Source of the DNA: Stramenopiles sp. TOSAG23-2
Lineage: Eukaryota > Sar
DNA length: 33,732 nt
Assembly: GCA_900128395.1 (NCBI GenBank)
Contig: LT649356.1
Coordinates: 1-33,732 of the forward strand
Direction of reading: 5' to 3'
Below the pieces are notes generated by a model, which worked only from the letters and a program-made list of their open reading frames with translations, made no database searches and was not told the origin of the DNA. How positions within the stretch are numbered: the first letter of the stretch is position 1; every line of letters begins with the position of its first letter. Shown here piece after piece: positions 1 through 8,739 of the stretch. The position numbers were made by a program, and so were the translations under genes.

Positions 1-274
1 AATATTACTGATGTACAAAGTATTGGCGATGCATTAAAAACAAACAATACATTAAGTACATTGACTCTATCTTTTAATAATATTACTGATGATAGTGGAT
101 GGAATACAAAGTATTATTGATGGATTAAAAACAAACAATACATTATATTCATTGTCCCTATATGATAATCAACTTAGTGATAATATGAGATCACAATTAA
201 AAGCTATAGAACAATATAAAGAAGATGGATCAAACGGGTATCAACAAGTGGAAGAGATGAGGATATATACATAA
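1..274 (+). pseudogene. 3' end of a leucine-rich repeat gene, frameshifted
   Basis: The window opens inside a ribonuclease-inhibitor-type LRR gene, so the 5' part is missing. Frame 1 from base 1 reads about 1.5 repeats, with the motifs ALKTNNTLSTLTL and FNNITDD. It then runs into nonsense and a stop near 118-120. The next repeat (GIQSIIDGLKTNNTLYSLSL, then DNQLSD) continues in the frame starting near 89-101 and ends at TAA 272-274. One extra base in the stretch around 91-105 accounts for the switch. The repeats are about 28 residues, with the LxxLxLxxNxI pattern. The C-terminal tail (residues after LSDN) is charged and not repetitive. It may be a decayed gene copy, a sequencing or assembly error, or a very short unseen intron. 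These cannot be separated from one sequence. Confidence 0.55.
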
Positions 275-663
275 AATTATTAATTCTCCATTCATTTATA
301 TATTTATATATAATACTACCAACTACAATATACCCCATATATCGATACTATCAAATTCCAAATTTCCCTTCTTGTAACATTTCCAAATGCGAAAATGAAA
401 ATAACACCCCTTGTGTCTATGCTAAATCTATTTACGATTGACACAGCATTGCCTACGATCCTCAACGTGAGTAGACCAACAACAAGGAGGATGAATACAG
501 TCGTCAATAAGGTCAACAAAGAAAAAGAGGGAAAAAAAGAATAGATAGAATCAACTGCAAGTTGCCATCCACTACTATCCTCCGGTCAATATATATACAG
601 AGAGATAGAGAGACTTGTAATAATCATAATATTAGTGTGTGTGTGTGTGTGTGTGTGTCGAAG
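275..663. other. Intergenic / 5' flank of the Cys-rich gene
   Basis: This is AT-rich spacer between the LRR fragment and the signal-peptide gene. It holds a short hydrophobic open frame on the minus strand (316-519), not convincing as a gene, and a GT microsatellite at its end. No RNA gene or defined promoter motif is visible. Confidence 0.5.
635..658. repeat. (GT)12 microsatellite just upstream of a start codon
   Basis: There are twelve uninterrupted GT units, ending 5 bases before the ATG at 664. The run is open in the same frame as the downstream gene (Val-Cys repeats), so a longer N-terminus is formally possible. The signal peptide beginning at 664 argues that this repeat is 5' UTR. Confidence 0.95.
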
Positions 664-2574
664 ATGAATAGATTCATTATCGTATTAATAGCAATATGCA
701 TCTTTGCAATGTCAAGTACAGTTGCAAATGGTAATACAGAAGATGTACAACAACGACTGTTAAATGAAAGAGCAACACTGAGTCCACGTAGAAATCCTAT
801 GGCTGCTATGTTGAAATCGAAAACCGGAAAAGCAAATACCAACACTGGTGGTGAACAATGTGATGAAGAAAAAAGCCGCTTGCAAGGTGAGATCGATTCA
901 TTACGTGCAGAAGTGAAAGATTTGAAAGAAAAAGCGGAAACAAAAGAAACAACAAAAGATGCATTACAAGATAATAAACCATCTCCACCACGTATGTGTT
1001 GTAAAGCTATGACAAAAGCATGTCTTGCATGTTCAAAAGGTGTCTCTGTAGAGGAATTTTGTAAAACTAATGGAGGAAAATTTGGCTGTCCTAGAAAATT
1101 AATCAAACCATCGCCACCACCACGTATGTGCTGCATGGCTATGACTGCTAATTGTATTGCATGTTCAAGAGGTGTATCAGTAGAGGAACTATGTAAAGAC
1201 GCAGAAAATCGAGTACCAGGCTGCCCAAAACCTACTACAACAAAACCAGATGATGATGGAAAAAAAGAAAAAACACAAAAAGAAGAGGAAGAGGAAGTTA
1301 AATGTGATACAAAACAAGAAAAATGTTGTAAATCACAATTTAGTCCAAAATGCATGGCATGCCGTACACGTAACAGGGTAAATCTTTTAAAGGCACAATT
1401 ATGTGAAAAAACAAAAGGAGAAAAACCAGCAGGTGAAAAAGATGATGATGATAAGGCAGGTGAACATGATGATGAGAATCCAGATGATAATGAAGATGCA
1501 GATCCATCTTTGGAAGAACCGGAAAAACCAAAACGCCCATCAAAATTTGATGGACCATGTATGTTCGAAGGAAAAGAAGATAAAGATGCGCCATTTTGCC
1601 ACGATTATGATCGTATGTGGGGTATGCCAAGTGATTACAACCCCGAAAAAAAAGAAAGAGATTTTTCTCTTTTACAAACAAGTGAAAAAGTTGGTGAAGC
1701 CAAAGATATTAAATGGGTTGTTGATTTAGTGAAAAAAATTGAAACGGCATATCCGTATGATAATTGGAAAACATTAGCAACACGTTTACGTAAAATAGTA
1801 TACTTTGGTAAATTATGGGATATGCTTATCCCGAAAGCAAAGAAAACGGGTGTATTAGCAGTGAAAGGTGAATGTACGCAAGAGGTCATTAATTCATTAA
1901 CCACACCAAATTTAAATGTACGAGATCCTACTGGACAACAAATTGATTTAAACCATGTATGGGTTGGTATTGATGTGGCAAATTTCCCTGCTACAAATTT
2001 ATTAGTTAGAATCTTCGGTGGTTTAAAAGGCCCTGCAGTTGCAACATGGGCTGGTGATGTTGGTAGTGTATTAGGTGAATTTTATTATAAAACACAAGGC
2101 GAAGGCGATATCAATCGTTACTATGAAATCATGTCTGGTGATGATGATATGTATTCAAATGCTGATGGGTATGGTATTGCATTACAAAAATTACCATCCG
2201 GAAGCCGTAATTGGAAATTATCACAAAGAATTGAACATTATTACCAAACCAATATTCATAAACGTGTAACATACATGATGGATGCATCTGGACTTGCATT
2301 TAAAAAGAAAGGGCGTAAGAAAGGTCAATTGACATGGAATGCAAAGCGTAAGATTAGAGCACAGATTCGTAGATTCGCTAAGCTTTGGAGAATTCATCAA
2401 TGTCCTCATGGTTGGAAGAAATGTTTAATTCCAACTTCAAAAGACCCATTGCACCAAAAACCGAAGACAGTACATACGGCAAAAATGGGCAAAACATATT
2501 TAAAATCAGAACGTGATTATGTCATTGATAAATTTATTAAATGGGTTGAAGATCATTTAAAAAAAGAAATATAG
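664..2574 (+). CDS. Secreted Cys-rich repeat protein with unknown C-terminal domain
   Basis: This encodes a 636-residue protein. I chose the ATG at 664 over an in-frame ATG at 562 because 664 begins a good signal peptide (MNRFIIVLIAICIFAMSS, cleavage near residue 23) and the upstream stretch is translated microsatellite. Residues 66-101 are charged and probably coiled coil. Two tandem Cys modules follow (about 110-142 and 154-187). Each is introduced by a Ser-Pro-Pro linker and has the pattern RMCC-x-AMT-x2-C-x-ACS-x-GVSVEE-x-C, ending in GC. A third degenerate module lies at about 220-247 (KCC...KCMAC). An acidic Asp/Glu-rich linker leads to a C-terminal domain (about 340-600) with HVWVGIDVANFP near residue 431 and ATWAGDVGS near 460. 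The tail is rich in Lys and Arg. I recognise no named family for the C-terminal domain. It is probably secreted or in the endomembrane lumen. The function is unknown. Confidence 0.85.
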   Translation: MNRFIIVLIAICIFAMSSTVANGNTEDVQQRLLNERATLSPRRNPMAAMLKSKTGKANTNTGGEQCDEEKSRLQGEIDSLRAEVKDLKEKAETKETTKDALQDNKPSPPRMCCKAMTKACLACSKGVSVEEFCKTNGGKFGCPRKLIKPSPPPRMCCMAMTANCIACSRGVSVEELCKDAENRVPGCPKPTTTKPDDDGKKEKTQKEEEEEVKCDTKQEKCCKSQFSPKCMACRTRNRVNLLKAQLCEKTKGEKPAGEKDDDDKAGEHDDENPDDNEDADPSLEEPEKPKRPSKFDGPCMFEGKEDKDAPFCHDYDRMWGMPSDYNPEKKERDFSLLQTSEKVGEAKDIKWVVDLVKKIETAYPYDNWKTLATRLRKIVYFGKLWDMLIPKAKKTGVLAVKGECTQEVINSLTTPNLNVRDPTGQQIDLNHVWVGIDVANFPATNLLVRIFGGLKGPAVATWAGDVGSVLGEFYYKTQGEGDINRYYEIMSGDDDMYSNADGYGIALQKLPSGSRNWKLSQRIEHYYQTNIHKRVTYMMDASGLAFKKKGRKKGQLTWNAKRKIRAQIRRFAKLWRIHQCPHGWKKCLIPTSKDPLHQKPKTVHTAKMGKTYLKSERDYVIDKFIKWVEDHLKKEI

Positions 2575-2975
2575 AGTGTGTGTGACTATTATATATATTT
2601 AATTAAATTTTACGCAATAATTTATGTTTTTAAAAAATTTACTCACATATCATATCTTGATATAAATTCTCTAACTCCCAGAACTCATGTCATCAGAACA
2701 TGATGGGCACATGGGAAATGGGAAATAAATTAAAAAAAAAGATGTTATCAGGCCAGGTAAGGTGCTACGTAGACTACCAAGTATAATAATAATTCTTCCT
2801 CGTTTTCTGTAATGCTATTCTTATGCTTTATGAGATTTTTCATATACTAACAAGTATAAATATTAACCACAAACAGTTGTTTTAATTTTGTTGTTTTTTT
2901 GTACCTGAAAAATTATTAATAAAAAAAAAAGGAGGAGCACATCAGGACACATTGACACATTTGTGATAAATATGA

Positions 2976-3350
2976 ATGGCACGTTGCAATGAAAGAATGA
3001 TGTTGTTAAAGCGTTCATATGGTATTTGTAAAAATTGTATATTGGATACAGAGAAGAGCAACAAGAAGAACCACCGGTTGAATCATATACCTGTCGTTCT
3101 GAAGAAAATCAGCGGTTTCACAAGGAGTACAACAAACCTTCGAGGTTTCTATCCTTCCATGCGCGATCGTCGAACGGGCTGGACGTCGGATTCATTCGAA
3201 AACGGTGAGGTTGTCGAAGTGAAAGATCCTGTTGTGAACAACAACCGTAACTATCCGGAGAAAGATCTTGAAGTGCACGGTTGTGGCAAAACAAATCATT
3301 TATATCTATATATATTAATAATTTACGCATTAATTTATATATTGTTTTAA
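2976..3350 (+). other. Possible small gene or decayed coding remnant
   Basis: The stretch 3040-3300 is distinctly more GC-rich than its surroundings. The plus strand is open for 124 codons from an ATG at 2976, with a basic first half, an acidic second half (GEVVEVKDPVVN) and a hydrophobic Leu/Ile/Tyr end. A second plus frame over 3043-3204 also looks protein-like (PPVESYTCRSEENQRFHKEY) but has no ATG. Neither frame matches a family I know. Two plausible frames over one GC-rich patch suggest a frameshifted remnant of a gene or mobile element rather than an intact gene. Confidence 0.25.
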
Positions 3351-3518
3351 TTTCTCATGATAACAATATATTCCTACTCTTCAAAAGAATACAATAACTG
3401 AAATAATCTATCTCACACTAATGTGTTGATATTCTCATAATAGAGAAAACCAATGAAGGTAAATAGATGGTATCAACTACCAACTACTCGTAGCAGTTGA
3501 TGAAAAAACGAACATCAT

Positions 3519-3538
3519 ATAGGAAGGCGGAGAATAAA
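3519..3538 (+). repeat. Dispersed 20-bp repeat, copy 1
   Basis: The word ATAGGAAGGCGGAGAATAAA is identical to 23602-23621. It lies in the 3' intergenic region between two convergent genes and is followed directly by palindromes. Confidence 0.9.
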
Positions 3539-3564
3539 TTGTACCGGGGTACAAGTCATTGTAC
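3539..3564. repeat. Two overlapping palindromes
   Basis: Bases 3539-3554 form the perfect palindrome TTGTACC-GG-GGTACAA. Bases 3549-3564 form GTACAA-GTCA-TTGTAC, which reuses part of the first arm. The two foldings are mutually exclusive. They adjoin the repeated 20-mer. Confidence 0.85.
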
Positions 3565-3699
3565 GACTCACCAAATGCACATTTTAAAGCAAAACGATAA
3601 ATTTATTTTAATTATAAGCGCAGAGTTTTAATAATCGCAGTTTGTAATATCTCTACATGTGGTAGAAATCCAATTAGAAGCTGCATATATAAATAAATT

Positions 3700-3722
3700 A
3701 TATCATACGAAGAGTATGATAT
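3700..3722. repeat. Perfect hairpin ATATCATAC / GTATGATAT
   Basis: This is a 9-bp perfect stem with a 5-base loop (GAAGA), in the shared 3' flank of two convergent genes. Related hairpins lie at 8171-8194, 23666-23686 and 33171-33185, all downstream of genes. Confidence 0.85.
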
Positions 3723-3988
3723 ATCATAATGGCATAATTTAAAAATGTACGGAGTAATTTATATAAATTTTACGTTACACTAATTAAATGCTCACACCCC
3801 AGCTAAACAGCACCAGCGCACAAAGGTCACACACAATTTTTTTAAAATTACAAAAAAATTTACGTAAAAACACACAATATATTTTATTTAAAACACAAGA
3901 ATACTTCAAGTGCTATGATACTTCTATTCAAAAAAATGGGACAAAAAAGGTATATCTACAAAAACGAAAAATACACAAGAAATCTCAT

Positions 3989-5323
3989 TTATTCAACCAC
4001 GGCTTTCTCGGTTTCGACAATATCTAATAAATCTTGTGAAATTTGCCTAGTATTTGTATTTGCATATATATTCGATAAACTCCACTTTTTTTCCATATGA
4101 CCTTGCCCATTGCTTTTATCATTGCTATTTTGTTTTGGTGGCACTAATGGTTTGCTACTACCGGAAACTGGACTAAATTGAAATTGTTGATTCAAACTAG
4201 GTAAAGCCCTTGATGCATTCGGTGCATTGGCATTACCAACATCCGTTGCTGAATTCACTTTAGAAGCAAGCACAGCACGCAAAAGTTGACGAACAGTATC
4301 TGTTGGTAAAACACTGCGATCAAATGTTTTTGTAACATTTTTACCATCGTTGCTACTACCACCACCATCACTACTATCGCCTTCCGTCGTATTTGGACTG
4401 TCATTACTACTACCATTATAATTTTGTTGTTGTTGTTGTTGTTGTTGTTGTTGAACTGCTAGATTTTGATGAGAAGGGTTATTAAACAATGCACTGATGA
4501 CACCATCGATCAAACCATCCAAATGAGTGGAACTACCATTAACATCCGATGCTTGATGCTCCAATGCAGTTACGGGACCGGTATTGTTACCAATGCTGCT
4601 TGTTAGGTTGGATAATTGCAATGAATTCTGTGTAAACATTCCACTGAAATCACCAAAGCTATCATTACCACTAAAACCAAATGAAACATTGCCAATGGAA
4701 GATGATTGTCGATCCAAACGAGGACCACCCATATTATTTTCAGATGCAAACGTGACCAAACGCCTTTTCTTATATGGATGATCTACTAATTCTCTAGCCG
4801 CATCACGAAGTTTCTTGTGAAAACCACCTTCTTTAATCATAGTCAAAATAATTGTATTTGCTTGTTGATTCGCTGCACGAGTTTCCTTCATTTCCGTACG
4901 TAACTTCGCAACTTCCGTCTTCAACAGTTCGATCTCACTACTATTATTGTTTGCATTGCCATTGTAATCGGAACATGTTTTCCTAGTAATTTCAGAAAGC
5001 AATTTCGGCTGCCCGCGTAAAAACTTGGCGTGTTGAAATTCCCATGAATTCTTATCTTTATCTGTTTTACGAAAACCATAAAAATGTAACTGGCGTACAA
5101 AACTAGAAAAGTTATTTGATTTGAAATATTTTGGTAAAACTTCTGCTGAAAATTTATCCGGTGATAGTACGATAATCGTATCACCATCTTTGTTCCATTT
5201 GCAATACGGTGCTTCGTGATTCACTATTTGAAACAACTTTTGCAAAAAAGCGGATACAGGCCTTGTTCGGTTTGATCCATTTTTACGTTTTCGTTTGTTC
5301 GATGTTGTGCTACTTTTTACCAT
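3989..5323 (-). CDS. HSF: Heat shock factor-type transcription factor
   Basis: This encodes 444 residues. The N-terminus is basic (NKRKRK at 9-14, a probable nuclear signal). A complete HSF winged-helix DNA-binding domain follows at about 22-116. Diagnostic stretches are FLQKLFQIVN, the recognition-helix block NNFSSFVRQLHFYGFRK (70-86) and WEFQHAKFLRGQ (94-105). Residues about 130-163 (IELLKTEVAKLRTEMKETRA and on) form the heptad-repeat trimerisation helix, followed by a basic KKRR at 185-188. The rest is low-complexity Asn/Ser/Gln sequence with a Gln10 tract, as expected of an activation region. By family it trimerises and binds inverted nGAAn repeats to drive stress genes. I cannot assign it to the canonical stress HSF rather than a lineage-specific paralogue. 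It is divergent from the dihydroxyacetone kinase gene across 1.07 kb. No intron is visible. Confidence 0.95.
   Translation of the reverse strand: MVKSSTTSNKRKRKNGSNRTRPVSAFLQKLFQIVNHEAPYCKWNKDGDTIIVLSPDKFSAEVLPKYFKSNNFSSFVRQLHFYGFRKTDKDKNSWEFQHAKFLRGQPKLLSEITRKTCSDYNGNANNNSSEIELLKTEVAKLRTEMKETRAANQQANTIILTMIKEGGFHKKLRDAARELVDHPYKKRRLVTFASENNMGGPRLDRQSSSIGNVSFGFSGNDSFGDFSGMFTQNSLQLSNLTSSIGNNTGPVTALEHQASDVNGSSTHLDGLIDGVISALFNNPSHQNLAVQQQQQQQQQQNYNGSSNDSPNTTEGDSSDGGGSSNDGKNVTKTFDRSVLPTDTVRQLLRAVLASKVNSATDVGNANAPNASRALPSLNQQFQFSPVSGSSKPLVPPKQNSNDKSNGQGHMEKKWSLSNIYANTNTRQISQDLLDIVETEKAVVE
4424..4453 (-). repeat. (TTG/CAA)10 microsatellite encoding poly-Gln
   Basis: Ten perfect triplets code for a Gln10 tract in the C-terminal half of the HSF. 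Such tracts vary in length by slippage and are common in activation domains. Confidence 0.95.
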
Positions 5324-6390
5324 GTTCTTTTTCCTTCTTTTGCTTCAACGTAATGTCTTTTCTTTTTATTTTTAATTGAAATAGGACAATATGATGTTTC
5401 TTTGTATTATTGCAAAATAATATATGAGTATAAATACCTAAACGTCTACGTATCTATGTATAACGATCTGTGTCTATGTATATAACTATTTCCTAATATG
5501 AAAGTGATATACTTTATCTATTTCTAGATAAGAGTTCCGACTGTTCTAATTATTTTGTGTGAATATATATGTCATATATATTTTTTGCCATCATAGCTAT
5601 ACTTATAGGTGCAACACATTGCCAGATGATTGCAGGCAGAGCGTTGGTTTCTGCTGAGTTTCCTATTTCCAATAGTAATCCACACTAAATTGTTGTACTA
5701 TTCTAGTAAAAGTTTTAGAACAAATGTTTCTAGTTGATCGATGAATATTCTATTACAATTTACCATTTCGAAGGTGTCATGCCCGGCCCAGCCGGCGTGA
5801 CTTTTAGCATGGTAATGGTATGCCATGGTACTGCGGACTGCGAGACATTGTTCTTGTTAGACGATTAAAAATTAACTACAGATATTGTAGCGTCTAGCGG
5901 CCTATCACCCTACCATCTACGATAGTGTTGTAAAAGTACAATCAACGACATTTGTTTTGTTTTCAGGCAACATCAAGTGCTATTTATATACAAATAGGTT
6001 CGAAAAACCTTAATTTTATATTTAGTATATAAATAGGACTTAATGTTATTTATTTGTTGGACACCGTCAAACTTTTCCCCTATCCATGTGGATAGCTAGC
6101 CATATGGATAGTAAAATAGGTAAAGCTATACCAAGTATAGAGACTACTAGTCTATTACATAGACTAGCTGCTACCAGAGCGAAATAAATATGGTGTATGT
6201 TGTTGGTTGTTGTTGAATGAATACAATGAAAAGATACTTTTTGTATATATTAAATATTATAAATATTCTTGTATATCCAAAAAGATAATCCAAGTTTTAG
6301 AATATATATAATATATTAACAACAACAACAACAGGGAGTGTATACGTTAAACCGTCCTTATCCGAGAAGAAAAATAATAATAGTAATAAT
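5324..6390. promoter_or_regulatory. Divergent intergenic region, HSF / dihydroxyacetone kinase
   Basis: This 1.07-kb region must hold the promoters of both flanking genes, which point away from each other. It is AT-rich apart from a GC-rich patch at about 5770-5930 with a strong hairpin (5776-5801). A CAA run lies at about 6319-6333, near the kinase start. I found no convincing array of heat shock elements and no RNA gene. Confidence 0.55.
5776..5801. repeat. GC-rich hairpin in the HSF/DAK spacer
   Basis: The arm GTCATGCC(C)GGC pairs with GCCGGCGTGAC around a 3-base loop. This gives eleven pairs, including one G-T wobble, with one bulged C. It stands out against the AT-rich background. Confidence 0.75.
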
Positions 6391-8112
6391 ATGGCAAAAT
6401 TAATTAATAGTACCAATGATGTAGTATCTGAAATGATATCTGGTGCATTATTTTCACATCCAGATTTAATGTTATTAAAAGGACAAAATGTTTTATTAAG
6501 AAGAGATTATCAATTAGTAAAAGATGAGCAAGTATGTTTGATATCTGGTGGCGGGTCAGGCCATGAACCGGCACATGCTGGTTTTATTGGTGATGGCATG
6601 TTAACAGCAGCTGTTTTAGGTGGAGTGTTTGCATCTCCAACTGCTGCTGCTGTATTATCTGCAATTACAGAATGTACAGGGAAAAAAGGTTGCCTTCTTA
6701 TTGTTAAAAATTATACCGGCGATCGATTAAATTTTGGCATTGCTGCCGAGAAAGCAAAAGCAAAAGGACTACAAGTGAAAATGATCATTGTTGGCGATGA
6801 CGTTGCTGTAAATGCAGGGAAAGAATCGGATGGGACAATTACTGGTAGGCGTGGATTAGCAGGCACATGTTTTGTTCATAAAATATGTGGAGCAGCAGCG
6901 AAAAGTGGTGCAACATTATCAAGCGTTTACGATGCGGCTGTTCAAGTATGTAATAATATAGGTTCCATGGGCGTAGCATTATCAACATGCACAGTGCCTG
7001 GTACAAAGCCATCTACGCGTATACCATATGCACATATGGAAGTTGGATTAGGTATACATGGTGAACCTGGAAGAGAATTATGTAAAATCCAGCCTGTAGA
7101 TAATATTGTTGCTACTATATTAAATAAAATTAATGAGATTTTACCACTTGAAAAGGAAGAAGAAATCGTTGTTATGGTTAATAATTTAGGTGGAACACCA
7201 TTAATGGAATTGTACATTGTTGCTAATTCCGTGCGAAAGTATTTAAAGGAAAAGTTAAATGCAACTGCAATACGTTTTTATGTTGGTTCGTTTATGACTA
7301 GTTTAGAAATGCAAGGATGCATGGTAACATGTATGAAAATTATAAATGAGTTGCAACTTTGTAGGTTAGATATGAAGACAAGTGCACCAGCTTGGCCAAA
7401 ACAATCACAACAATTAACAACTGTAACAGATTTAATGAGTCAAAGCCATATACATCCATTGATTGAATCGAGAGATTTAAAGAATACATTTGATGATTCA
7501 GAAAAAGATGAATATGTCGATGTAGATATTACGAACAAAATAAAAAATGCATGTGAGAAAATTATCAATGCAGAAGCTGAGTTGACGCAACTTGATTCCG
7601 TTGTTGGTGATGGAGATTGTGGTTTAACTATGAAAAAAGGCGCAATGGCGGTATTAGACAACCTTAATAATTTGTCTACCAAATTTCCAATCGATTTAAT
7701 GGGCGAGATCTCATATATAATTGGCGATGCAATGGGTGGATCATCAGGTGCATTGCTGGAAATTATGTTAAATGCAGCAGCTTCATCGTTTAAAGATGAT
7801 TATAATAATTCAAACGAAAAACCTAATTGGAGAAAAGCATTTTTAGCTGGTGTAAATGCTGCATCGTTTTACGGAGGTGCAAAAAAAGGTTATCGCACAT
7901 GTCTTGATAGTTTATTCCCAGCGGCAGAAGCGGCTGTTGCGGGTAGTAGTGTAGATATAATCATAGAAAGTGCTAAAAATGGTGCAAATGAAACAGCAAA
8001 TATGAAGCCATTAGCTGGACGTTCATCATATTTAAAAATAGAACAAGTGACGGGCACGAAGGATCCAGGTGCAGTTGCAGCATCAATAATTATCGAAGCG
8101 TTGTTAAAATAA
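6391..8112 (+). CDS. DAK: Dihydroxyacetone kinase, ATP-dependent, DhaK-DhaL fusion
   Basis: This encodes 573 residues, the usual full length for the single-chain eukaryotic enzyme that phosphorylates dihydroxyacetone (and often glyceraldehyde) with ATP, feeding glycerol and triose metabolism in the cytosol. The DhaK domain (about 1-335) shows the substrate loop GGGSGHEPAHAG at 53-64, NYTGDRLNFG at 107-116, and EVGLGIHGEPGR, where His223 is the residue that binds the substrate carbonyl covalently. The DhaL domain (about 375-573) shows the Mg-ATP motif VVGDGDCGLT at 404-413, GDAMGGSSGALL at 446-457, and GRSSYL...GTKDPGA near the end. All the expected catalytic residues I looked for are present. 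The start at 6391 follows an A-rich leader and gives the family-typical N-terminus. No intron is visible. In metazoans the same family also has FMN cyclase activity (TKFC), which cannot be judged here. Confidence 0.97.
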   Translation: MAKLINSTNDVVSEMISGALFSHPDLMLLKGQNVLLRRDYQLVKDEQVCLISGGGSGHEPAHAGFIGDGMLTAAVLGGVFASPTAAAVLSAITECTGKKGCLLIVKNYTGDRLNFGIAAEKAKAKGLQVKMIIVGDDVAVNAGKESDGTITGRRGLAGTCFVHKICGAAAKSGATLSSVYDAAVQVCNNIGSMGVALSTCTVPGTKPSTRIPYAHMEVGLGIHGEPGRELCKIQPVDNIVATILNKINEILPLEKEEEIVVMVNNLGGTPLMELYIVANSVRKYLKEKLNATAIRFYVGSFMTSLEMQGCMVTCMKIINELQLCRLDMKTSAPAWPKQSQQLTTVTDLMSQSHIHPLIESRDLKNTFDDSEKDEYVDVDITNKIKNACEKIINAEAELTQLDSVVGDGDCGLTMKKGAMAVLDNLNNLSTKFPIDLMGEISYIIGDAMGGSSGALLEIMLNAAASSFKDDYNNSNEKPNWRKAFLAGVNAASFYGGAKKGYRTCLDSLFPAAEAAVAGSSVDIIIESAKNGANETANMKPLAGRSSYLKIEQVTGTKDPGAVAASIIIEALLK

Positions 8113-8739
8113 AAAAAAAAAGGCACATCAGAGAGCGCATGGTGTGGTGTTGGTGAGTCATGAAAATAATATCATATTTTACGAAGCTTATGATACCTTG
8201 TTCTCTCCCTCCGGTAAAGAGGGAAAACATTAAAATTTTTTTTAAAAAAAAATATATATTTTAATACAATCATCTTCTTCTTTTACGAACGTAATATATT
8301 TTACTCGTACATTATTTTACTCTCTTCTTACACCCCCTCCGCGCTCTTTTTGCTAACAATCAAGTTCTTCAAAAACATATCCAAAATTTGTTTTATTTTT
8401 TGTTTCACATCATTTTTACAAGATATTTATTAATGATACATTTTTTGGAGATGATGTATGATACACAAAATGATCTCGAATTCTGTCCTCTGCAATCTTA
8501 TTTTCTTTTTTACCTCTTTTTTTTTTTCTTCTTTTTTTTCTTTCTGTTATTCAAATACTAAACTTTCAGGATTTAATCCAAAGTTATATTGTTTTTTTCT
8601 CGTTCTCTTTAATTCTATATATTCAAAATTATTATTTGTATTTTGATATATATGTATGTCTTCTAGATATATAAATATACACGTATGCATTTTTACTTTA
8701 TAAATATCAAAGTATCAACACACTGATATAACCTAAAAT
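8113..8739. other. Convergent 3' intergenic region, DAK / CDK
   Basis: These 627 bases hold the 3' flanks of both genes, with long T- and A-rich runs, a short pyrimidine-rich tract near 8500-8550 and one hairpin (8171-8194). An open frame at 8458-8646 is low-complexity Phe/Ser translation of the T-rich tract. I see no gene. Confidence 0.6.
8171..8194. repeat. Hairpin ATCATA / TATGAT downstream of DAK
   Basis: This is a six-base stem around a 12-base loop containing ACGAAG, 59 bases after the DAK stop. It resembles the hairpin at 3700-3722, which shares ATCATA...ACGAAG...TATGAT. Confidence 0.6.

Larger units (their letters stand above)
2575..3988. other. Gene-poor region with repeats and palindromes
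   Basis: This 1.4-kb region lies between the convergent 3' ends of the Cys-rich gene (+) and the HSF gene (-). It contains a possible coding remnant near 3040-3300, a 20-bp word repeated elsewhere in the window (3519-3538), overlapping palindromes (3539-3564) and a perfect hairpin (3700-3722), listed separately. The rest is AT-rich and I see no gene, tRNA or other structured RNA in it. Confidence 0.6.

Noticed and set aside
316-519. 67-residue hydrophobic open frame on the minus strand
   Set aside because: No homology recognised, no flanking support, and hydrophobic frames arise easily from AT-rich DNA. A small membrane protein is not excluded.
624-1355. Long minus-strand open frame opposite the Cys-rich gene
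   Set aside because: It is the antisense shadow of the real gene, rich in Ser/Phe/His, and reads through the GT repeat.
3045-3060. GATACAGAGAAGA resembles the U6 snRNA ACAGAGA core
   Set aside because: The match ends after 13 bases. The following U6 residues (ATTAGCATGG-type) and the stem partners are absent.
5701-5735. Possible heat shock element (TTC/GAA words such as TAGAACAAATGTTTCTA) in the HSF/DAK spacer
   Set aside because: Spacing does not fit contiguous 5-bp nGAAn/nTTCn units, and such words are common in this base composition.
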